The notes under the pieces were generated by a model. The model did no database searches. It was not told the origin of the DNA and saw only the letters and a list, made by a program, of their open reading frames with translations. The position numbers and the translations under genes were made by a program. A stretch of DNA of 37,427 nucleotides from positions 1-37,427 of the forward strand of contig CACZHW010000025.1 of assembly GCA_902781095.1 (NCBI GenBank). The letters run 5' to 3'. The stretch is from an uncultured Eubacteriales bacterium (GTDB lineage: Bacteria > Bacillota > Clostridia > Christensenellales > Aristaeellaceae). Below are positions 32,208-37,427 of the stretch, piece by piece (positions within the stretch are counted from its first letter, which is position 1; the number at the start of each line of letters is the position of its first letter).

Positions 32208-32423
32208 TCAAGGGTTTTTTTTGCTTTCGCCCGGCAGCAGCCCCTTGTCGCGGAAGAGCGCCTCAAAGCTGCGGTCGTGCCACTTCTCGCCCTCTTCGCT
32301 AAAAAAACAGGCCGGTACGCCCGGCACCCGAAAACGGTGGTTTGCCACACAGGCGGCGCAGTTGCCGTGTCGCGGGCAATCGCGGGTGCAGGGGCAGTCC
32401 CCGGTCAGCGCGGTATCGTTCAT
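32208..32423 (-). CDS. Small Cys-rich protein (DUF6485-like)
   Basis: A 71-residue protein with the pattern C-x-C-x3-C-x5-C-x2-C near the N-terminus (GDCPCTRDCPRHGNCAACV). VPACFFSEEGEKWHDRSFE follows. The layout resembles the DUF6485 family, probable small zinc-binding proteins in Clostridia. It is the first gene of the run DUF6485-DUF554-PanE-like-psuK-psuG, 25 bases before the next gene. GGGGGAG precedes ATG 32423. Its last sense codons AAA AAA AAC contain a run of eight A. Confidence 0.75.
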   Translation of the reverse strand: MNDTALTGDCPCTRDCPRHGNCAACVANHRFRVPGVPACFFSEEGEKWHDRSFEALFRDKGLLPGESKKNP

Positions 32424-32474
32424 CTGTTCTCCCCCTCTGTGCTTTCCCTCCGGTCTTGCTGTACAGCCCGCCCT

Positions 32475-32503
32475 ATCTTATCTCATTTTGCAAAGAATCT
32501 CAA
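32475..32503 (-). promoter_or_regulatory. Sigma-A promoter of the five-gene psu run
   Basis: Minus strand TTGAGA (32498-32503), 17 bases, TAAGAT (32475-32480), about 50 bases before ATG 32423. Confidence 0.65.
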
Positions 32504-32574
32504 CAGGCAAACCATTCTCTGCCGTCCCGACCGCACCCGGACTCCACATATCCGCTGTTCTCCGCTGCTGTTAT

Positions 32575-32961
32575 TCACTTTGCATCTGCAAAGGTATAGG
32601 CGGTTTTCATCCATGAAAGCAGTTCTTCATCCAGCTCCTCCGGCGTGCTGACAACAATATGATGCGTCCATCTTCCGGGATATGGTTCCGTCTTTACCGC
32701 GATTCGTTCCGAATCCAAAGGAGCAGGCAGTCCGAGGGTAATCACCATGTATCTCATCGGCAGCTCGGCTTTTCTTTTCACCCGCGCAAAAGAGACGCAA
32801 GCAAAAACGTGACGGTTGGAAAAGGTGATCTGTGTCTTTTGCACCCTTTTGTTCACCGCGGGGAAAGAGTCAAAGAGAATCTCCTCAAAAGCCTGGTACA
32901 GCGGAAGTACATCCATATGCCGGTCAAAAAACATCAGCGTATCCGCATCCAGTTTCCACAT
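32575..32961 (-). CDS. DUF5655 domain protein
   Basis: A 128-residue cytosolic protein matching the DUF5655 pattern: QITFSNRHVFACVSFARVKRKAELPMRYMVITLGLP, split over two strands, and the C-terminal EELDEELLSWMKTAY helix. The family is thought to bind nucleic acid or act as a YdhG-like accessory domain; the role is not established. AAGGAG stands 8 bases before ATG 32961. No clear operon partner. Confidence 0.75.
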   Translation of the reverse strand: MWKLDADTLMFFDRHMDVLPLYQAFEEILFDSFPAVNKRVQKTQITFSNRHVFACVSFARVKRKAELPMRYMVITLGLPAPLDSERIAVKTEPYPGRWTHHIVVSTPEELDEELLSWMKTAYTFADAK

Positions 32962-33100
32962 CCTGCGTCTCCTTCAATCACCACATGGACCGTGTCTCCA
33001 TCCTATTTCCGTCAAACAGCGCGTGAACCTTCACACGCCCCTTCCCGGATTCTTCCCGGATATTCCATGGCTTACACAGGATTTCATCCGCTCACCTCAC

Positions 33101-33144
33101 AAAAAATGCATGAGGGCCGACACGCTGAAGAGGCGCATCGGCCC
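33101..33144 (-). terminator. Probable terminator after the RNHCP gene
   Basis: Minus strand GGGCCGA (33138-33144) pairs with TCGGCCC (33114-33120), inner CGC/GCG, followed after seven bases by six T (33101-33106). The spacing is slightly long. The rest of 32962-33155 holds nothing I recognise. Confidence 0.5.
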
Positions 33145-33155
33145 CGTCTGTTACC

Positions 33156-33584
33156 TTACCACTTCAGTTCTCCGTCGCCGCCCATCAGCCGCGTCATTTC
33201 CTCGATCCGTTCCAAAGGGAACGGAGGGGAGGAAACCGGCTTCATGGCCAGGGACATCAGCTTCATGGGATTGTCGTCTGCTGCAATACGATTAGAGCTT
33301 AACGCTCCGCATGCCCTGCAGCGATGAATAATAGCCCATTCGCCGTTCTTCCTTACCCATACAGCAATCGGCTCCATCACGCCGCCGCAGTCTGCCGCCC
33401 GGTCTCCCGGTTCGTTGTCCAGATGTTGGCTCGACAGGCAATATGGACAGTGATTCCGGTGATCGCTCCCTGCGCCTGTCGGCACGACGGTTTTGCCGCA
33501 GACTTTGCAGACGAAGGTCTCCTTGCATGGGTGTGTCTTATAGTAATTCTTTTCGAATGATTTTTTCTTGTTTTCCCGATTCAT
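33156..33584 (-). CDS. RNHCP domain zinc-ribbon protein
   Basis: A 142-residue protein with four zinc-type knuckles: CKVCG, HCPYC inside the name-giving RNHCP motif, a single C before GGVMEP, and CRAC. RNHCP proteins are small Firmicute proteins of unknown function, possibly nucleic-acid binding. AGGAGG is about 10 bases before ATG 33584, which I prefer over an upstream frame to 33668 that runs through a hairpin. Confidence 0.85.
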   Translation of the reverse strand: MNRENKKKSFEKNYYKTHPCKETFVCKVCGKTVVPTGAGSDHRNHCPYCLSSQHLDNEPGDRAADCGGVMEPIAVWVRKNGEWAIIHRCRACGALSSNRIAADDNPMKLMSLAMKPVSSPPFPLERIEEMTRLMGGDGELKW

Positions 33585-33621
33585 GGGGGATTGTCCTCCT
33601 GAAAGTAAAATCATAAACCTT

Positions 33622-33657
33622 CCGGGAGGCTTGCGGGATCGTCGGCAAACCTCCCGG
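33622..33657. repeat. 13-bp inverted repeat between the XRE and RNHCP genes
   Basis: CCGGGAGGCTTGC (33622-33634) and GCAAACCTCCCGG (33645-33657), one mismatch, 10-base loop. It could end the PAP2-XRE transcript, though the minus-strand T content after it is poor, or regulate the RNHCP gene. Confidence 0.5.
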
Positions 33658-33759
33658 TTATGCCACAATCTCCATTGATTTGCTAAGTGTCTTCAAACAG
33701 CACTTCTCCTTCTTTTCTTTATCATCAAAGCCCTGCGGCCTGATTTCTGCTTCACATTG

Positions 33760-34362
33760 TTATTTCGCTTTGGCGATCAGGAACCCCTTTATGACCAGAA
33801 AAGCAAAACAGACGATACCGGCATAAGGCTGCCTTGTCGCCATAAACACAATCACCGCCAGTATCGACAGGACGATTCCCGTCACGAGCCGGTGTCTGCT
33901 CCAAACCGGTTTATTGAAATGCGCGATGATCACACCACAGATCCCGTTCAGGATCGTAATACTGATGATCACGATAAATACGATTTTCACCCACGGACTG
34001 ATCCCGGTCAGCCCGAACAGGGATACCGTTTCGGACGAGCCGGTCCCGTTTCCGAAGGCTGGGATAAACAGCAGTATCGCCAGAAGAATATCCAGCGCAT
34101 TACATATGAGCGAGACGTACCTGCTGACGAATTCCTTCTTATCGGTTTCCGCCACGGTGATCATCTCGTCCGAACAGATGAGATCATCGATGGTTACGGA
34201 GAAATACCGGGAAATCTCTTTCAGCGAGTCGATGCTCGGATACCCTCTGCCGGATTCCCACTTGGAAACGGCCGTTCTTGATACGTACAATGCCTCTGCA
34301 AGCTCCTCCTGAGTGAGCGACCTGCTCTTTCGTAATTCTTGAAGTTTTTCACTGAACTCCAT
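33760..34362 (-). CDS. XRE-family regulator fused to a four-span membrane domain
   Basis: A 200-residue protein. Residues 1-64 are a Cro/CI-type helix-turn-helix: LRKSRSLTQEELAEALYVSR, then WESGRGYPSIDSLKEISRYF. Residues 78-200 contain four hydrophobic spans (ICNALDILLAILLFIPAF; VKIVFIVIISITILNGICGV; GIVLSILAVIVFMA; IVCFAFLVIKGFLI). Such membrane-tethered XRE proteins are frequent in Firmicutes and are thought to sense envelope state; the signal here is unknown. It starts 13 bases after the PAP2 gene and is co-oriented, so both are probably one operon. Confidence 0.87.
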   Translation of the reverse strand: MEFSEKLQELRKSRSLTQEELAEALYVSRTAVSKWESGRGYPSIDSLKEISRYFSVTIDDLICSDEMITVAETDKKEFVSRYVSLICNALDILLAILLFIPAFGNGTGSSETVSLFGLTGISPWVKIVFIVIISITILNGICGVIIAHFNKPVWSRHRLVTGIVLSILAVIVFMATRQPYAGIVCFAFLVIKGFLIAKAK

Positions 34363-34375
34363 CTGATGCCTCCGA

Positions 34376-35044
34376 CTACCTGTAAGGTTTCTCCTGGCTG
34401 GTATGCTCTGCCATAAAGCGATAGATCAGGTACAGGCCGGTGCTTAGAAAAACGGAGCCGATAATATCCGTGACCCAGTGTACTCCTGAGATCAGTCTTC
34501 CGAGCACCATAAACGCTGAAAAGTCAAATACAAATGCCGTAATCGCTTTCCGCGTCACCGGATTCGCTATTCTCCGGTCCACCTGATACTTAAGCGTCGG
34601 CATCACACTCAGAACCAGCAGGGCAGTCGATGACGGATAGGATGCTTCCAGATTCCCATCTATCAGGATTGGCCTGTAATTGATCGGCACCTTCTCAAAC
34701 AGCAGATAGCCCAGGATGACCACCACATAATAAACGCCCAACAACTGGATATCGGGATCTACCTTCAGTAGGCTTCTCCGTTTGATCAGCTGTACAAGCC
34801 CCAACAGCCCGAAGCCCATACATACTATAATCGGGACAAGGCCAAGCCAGTCGGTAATCGTATAGATCGGCATATATACACCGGTCAGTCGGTGAAACCA
34901 TACATTGATCGCAGCAAAGCCGATCTTTGATCCGAGCGGGCCTGCATTCTGTACATCGATATGCCGGATCAATACAGTCCATAAGGCAAAGGTAGCCAGC
35001 AGTACGATCCCCGCCAGCAATTCTTTTCTTCTGATCTCTTTCAT
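34376..35044 (-). CDS. PAP2-family membrane phosphatase
   Basis: A 222-residue membrane protein with about six spans. The three phosphatase signature regions are present in short form: KVPINYRP, SYPSSTALL and SGVHWVTDIIGS. They supply the catalytic Ser-region and the His nucleophile in GVHWVTD. Substrates are usually lipid phosphates such as undecaprenyl pyrophosphate or phosphatidate. ATG 35044 begins the first positively charged segment; the frame to 35125 lacks a ribosome site. It is followed by the membrane XRE regulator, which may respond to the lipid state this enzyme sets. Confidence 0.85.
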   Translation of the reverse strand: MKEIRRKELLAGIVLLATFALWTVLIRHIDVQNAGPLGSKIGFAAINVWFHRLTGVYMPIYTITDWLGLVPIIVCMGFGLLGLVQLIKRRSLLKVDPDIQLLGVYYVVVILGYLLFEKVPINYRPILIDGNLEASYPSSTALLVLSVMPTLKYQVDRRIANPVTRKAITAFVFDFSAFMVLGRLISGVHWVTDIIGSVFLSTGLYLIYRFMAEHTSQEKPYR

Positions 35045-35131
35045 TTTCAAACCACCCTTTCTGTGACGCTTGGTCAAACAGAGTGTAATAGATGGTCCTA
35101 AAAAACGAAAGAATCGCTCCGTCACATCTGC

Positions 35132-35146
35132 GACACGAATCGTGTC
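35132..35146. repeat. Small palindrome upstream of the PAP2 gene
   Basis: GACACG-AAT-CGTGTC is a perfect 6-bp-arm palindrome about 90 bases before the PAP2 start. It is a candidate operator, perhaps for the XRE protein encoded downstream. No direct proof. Confidence 0.35.
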
Positions 35147-35244
35147 ATTGCATTATTATGGCTTTTTTCGCCTGTAACGGCAGTGCGGGAGCCCTGACGC
35201 GTCGGTTAAAACCGGAATCTGTCTCCCCGCCCCGGGCGGAAGGA

Positions 35245-35577
35245 TCAGAGCCTTTCCTTTATAAAAACGACCGATGTGGGGGAGGATGTGACCATAACAC
35301 TCTCCTGATGGAAAAAAGCGCATAGATCCTTCGCAAGATCTGTGGCAATCTGTTCGGGAACGTCAATCAGCGTGAGCATCAAGGTGTTTTCCTCCGTGTA
35401 GCGGCCGTCCTCGTGAAAGTATCCTCCGCTGATCTCCTGAACGGAAAAAGCAACTTTGTAGCTTCTGCAGGCGCCTTTCAGGATCGAAATGTACCTTTGG
35501 GAATCAAATTTCTGGACGCGGGTCTCGGAATCGTTCAAGCCGATATAAATGGTTGTCTGCCTTGATGAGTGATTCAT
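35245..35577 (-). CDS. Conserved hypothetical protein, alpha/beta
   Basis: A 110-residue protein with alternating strands and helices: TTIYIGLNDSE, then KVAFSVQEISGGYFHEDGRY, TLMLTLIDVPE, and a helix AKDLCAFFHQES. The pattern fits a small ferredoxin-like fold of unknown role. I remember similar short proteins from Clostridia but cannot name the family with certainty. GAGG is positioned before ATG 35577. It stands alone between the PAP2 gene and a transporter remnant. Confidence 0.65.
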   Translation of the reverse strand: MNHSSRQTTIYIGLNDSETRVQKFDSQRYISILKGACRSYKVAFSVQEISGGYFHEDGRYTEENTLMLTLIDVPEQIATDLAKDLCAFFHQESVMVTSSPTSVVFIKERL

Positions 35578-35705
35578 GCTGTTACCTCATTATATCCTTT
35601 TGTCTTTTTGTCTTTGGCTGCCGATCCATAGAGAGAATCATAAAGGGGAATCAGTCAACGGACAGAAGCGTTCGAAAAAGCAGATCAACTGAAGTGATCC
35701 GGTTC

Positions 35706-35930
35706 TCATTTCCACACCTGCTTCTCTTCAATGGCAATGGTTACCACGTCGCCCGTTACATTTATTATGTTCTGGATCCCTCCGAAAAACACTTCCAGAT
35801 AGACCGCAGTCGGTATCAAAACATCGCCTTGCAGAAACATAGCGACGATCAGCGTACCGATCAGAATTGACCCCGGCTGATTCGGTGCGCCAAAGGAAAG
35901 AAACACGACCAGGATCGCAATAACCACAAT
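35706..35930 (-). pseudogene. C-terminal remnant of a sodium:dicarboxylate/glutamate symporter (DAACS)
   Basis: About 74 codons carry the final part of a DAACS-family carrier: LSFGAPNQPGSILIGTLIV, LIPTAVYLEVFFGG and INVTGDVVTIAIEE, which includes the substrate-site NVTGD region. Intact carriers are about 400 residues. The frame is closed by TGA just upstream (35931-35933), and the next gene ends 24 bases away, so the first 80% is missing. No start codon or ribosome site supports translation. It is a relic of deletion or recombination. Confidence 0.8.
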
Positions 35931-35954
35931 TCATTAATCCTGTGCTGAAGTTTC

Positions 35955-36713
35955 TCAACGAACATGGCAACATGGTACGATCATCTGAAGAAGCTCTTCC
36001 ACATAGCATTCCGGGTGGTTGATGGAATACTCTCCGTGACACAGGCCACCCTTTATTTCAAGGCAGCTTCCGGGCAGCACCTCATGCAGCAGCTCTGCGG
36101 AACGAAGCATCTTCTTCTGTTCTTTCTTTCCGACGACAATGCGCACCTTCGACCGGTTGTTTTTAATCTCAGGCTTCAGTTTATACGCGGTGTTCGCCTT
36201 CAGAAAAGCGATCATGTTGTCTTTGGTGATCTTAACTGTGTCCCTGTAATAATCCAAAAACAGATCATCACAAATCCGAAGATACTGAAATTGCGCTTTT
36301 GCAAACCATTTCTTCCGAATCAACCCATAGCTCAAAGCAAATGTAGGTCTTATCAGCGCATGAGTGATCCTTGCTGGAATGACAGACGCGCTTTCAAGAA
36401 TAGCATATTGACAGATATTCTCCCGTCGTGTCAGCATTTCCACCAGCACTTGAGCGCCGAGGGAGAGTCCTCCGATAAGCAGAACCGAGCCGCCATATTC
36501 GCTGTCAATAAAAGAGATGACCCGGCTTGCATTTTCCTCAATGCTTATAAAATCATGATCACTCTCCGCGTGTCCATCAAGGATCGGCAGCACCACATGG
36601 TAGCGTCCACTGAGCAGTTCCGCTTCCGTTCTGAAATTCCACCAAGAGAGCCCGCCACCGTGAAGCAGCATGATGATATCACTGTTTTGTTTTCCGTATT
36701 CGATTACATTCAT
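35955..36713 (-). CDS. Alpha/beta-hydrolase
   Basis: A 252-residue hydrolase of the general alpha/beta fold. The oxyanion loop is MLLHGGGLSWWNF. The nucleophile elbow is GGLSLGAQVLVE, with Ser in G-x-S-x-G. A late VRIVVGKKEQ strand leads to the acid region, and the catalytic His is in GGLCHGEYSI. Substrate unknown. ATG 36713 follows a GGGGTG site. It lies directly after the frameshifted HEAT-repeat gene, 22 bases away, and next to the DAACS relic. Confidence 0.82.
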   Translation of the reverse strand: MNVIEYGKQNSDIIMLLHGGGLSWWNFRTEAELLSGRYHVVLPILDGHAESDHDFISIEENASRVISFIDSEYGGSVLLIGGLSLGAQVLVEMLTRRENICQYAILESASVIPARITHALIRPTFALSYGLIRKKWFAKAQFQYLRICDDLFLDYYRDTVKITKDNMIAFLKANTAYKLKPEIKNNRSKVRIVVGKKEQKKMLRSAELLHEVLPGSCLEIKGGLCHGEYSINHPECYVEELLQMIVPCCHVR

Positions 36714-36735
36714 GCTTGCTTCACCCCTGTCAACA

Positions 36736-37306
36736 CTATTTTGCTGTTGCCGTCTTAATCGCGCCCAGACAGTGGATTCTGACAACGCGGTTTTCATCGA
36801 TTTCCGATATCTGCCGCAGATGCTCCAGATAGGGCCTGACGAACTCCGGTCTGCGTTTGGCGAGAACACGGAAGATCTCCGGTGCTTCCATCCGAACCTT
36901 GTCATCTGAATCGTGCAGGGTCGGACGTATTTGTGGCGATGTTCTCTGATGCCCAGATAAACGCCAAACGGACTCTTGGCTCCTCATCAGAGGCAAAGCG
37001 GAACATGCCCGCCCAGTACGGTTCGATTATGCTATAGTCGCCCCGCCCGATCCTGCCGATGGCATTTACCGCCCGCTCCCGTAAAAGAGGCTCCGGACTG
37101 TCAAGGAAGGCAGCTATCGCCGGAACCGCGTCCTGCACAGACTGAGGGTAGATGTTGCCCATCTCTCCAAGCAGCCAGAGAGCCTTTGCCTGTATCTTTA
37201 CGGAGTCATGGGTGAGGAGAGACGAAACATAGGGACTGCTCTCTTTCCATCTGTCCTTCTCTTTTGTCAAGGCTCCGAGCTCTTTATAAAGTTCTGCTTC
37301 AGTCAT
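36736..37306 (-). pseudogene. HEAT-repeat protein gene with a frameshift
   Basis: The first frame (37306 to 36902) gives TEAELYKELGALTKEKDRW, then HEAT-like helical repeats (AKALWLLGEMGN, RERAVNAIGRIGRG, RVRLAFIWASENIATNT) and stops at 36902. The next frame (one base later) continues with the same type of repeat: LHDSDDKVRMEAPEIFRVL and HCLGAIKTATAK, to TAG at 36736. The two parts would join near 36920-36935 as one protein of about 185 residues. A one-base insertion or two-base loss, or a sequencing error, explains it. The start has GAGGGG upstream. Intact members are small HEAT proteins of unknown function or DNA-alkylation-repair-like proteins. Nothing is recognised in 37307-37427. Confidence 0.72.
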
Positions 37307-37427
37307 TTCAATGGCCCCTCAAACTGGAATTCTTAATATATGAGTAGAGGCTTTCACAGTCTCTGCTCTTTCATTATGATGAAGGTGATTGGTCTGACGT
37401 AATCTGGAATTGGGACACCACGCCCGG

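Noticed and set aside
32208..32225. A-AAA-AAC slippery heptamer at the end of the Cys-rich protein gene as a programmed -1 frameshift
   Set aside because: The -1 frame adds only about five residues before a stop, and no downstream stimulatory structure is evident.
35589..35594. TATAAT upstream of the 110-residue hypothetical gene
   Set aside because: Too close to the start codon and the ribosome site to serve as its -10.
1..37427. CRISPR arrays, tRNA or rRNA genes, insertion sequences
   Set aside because: No regularly spaced repeats, no cloverleaf with CCA-type ends noticed, and no transposase or integrase motifs seen on either strand.

Overview
The window reads as a chromosomal segment of a GC-rich, Gram-positive-type anaerobe of the Clostridia (Bacillota). 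Support comes from strong AGGAGG-type ribosome binding sites, sigma-A promoters (TTGACA-N17-TATAAT type), many intrinsic terminators, a Mn2+ riboswitch of the Firmicute type, cellobiose phosphorylase with a LacI regulator, and secreted flavin/FMN redox proteins. Placement among gut or rumen Clostridia (Christensenellales-like) is only a guess. No tRNA, rRNA, CRISPR array, transposase or phage gene was found.

Layout: (1) 0-2.3 kb: an orphan solute-binding protein, a yybP-ykoY (Mn2+) riboswitch controlling a small Gly-rich membrane-anchored protein, and a TetR regulator. (2) 2.3-6.1 kb: a secreted FMN-carrier/FAD-reductase pair, divergent from an AbrB/MazE-type regulator overlapping a GT1 glycosyltransferase. 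Two inverted repeats with the same half-site lie between them. (3) 6.1-15 kb: SH3-domain protein, secreted tannase-like esterase, an alanyl-tRNA synthetase lacking the C-Ala domain, an 858-residue SH3/peptidoglycan-binding repeat protein, and a sugar nucleotidyltransferase. (4) 15-23.6 kb: a cellobiose/cello-oligosaccharide locus. Cellobiose phosphorylase (minus strand) is divergent from lacI, then ABC binding protein, two permeases and a GH1 beta-glucosidase. Three matching 14-bp operators sit at the three promoters. (5) 23.6-28.5 kb: a less GC-rich block with the bacterial RNA-repair pair Pnkp and Hen1, a candidate leader-peptide attenuator in front of it, and an unknown helical protein. (6) 28.6-32.5 kb: a five-gene run ending in pseudouridine kinase and pseudouridine-5'-phosphate glycosidase. 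(7) 32.5-37.4 kb: smaller, more AT-rich accessory genes, a truncated dicarboxylate-symporter remnant and a frameshifted HEAT-repeat gene.

The most interesting signal is upstream of hen1-pnkp. A 40-codon leader ORF carries an 11-nt segment that can pair with the ascending arm of an intrinsic terminator placed just before hen1. This is the layout of a transcription attenuator. It would couple translation failure, for example after tRNA cleavage, to expression of the RNA-repair enzymes. The Mn2+ riboswitch in front of an uncharacterised Gly-rich small protein is the second best lead.
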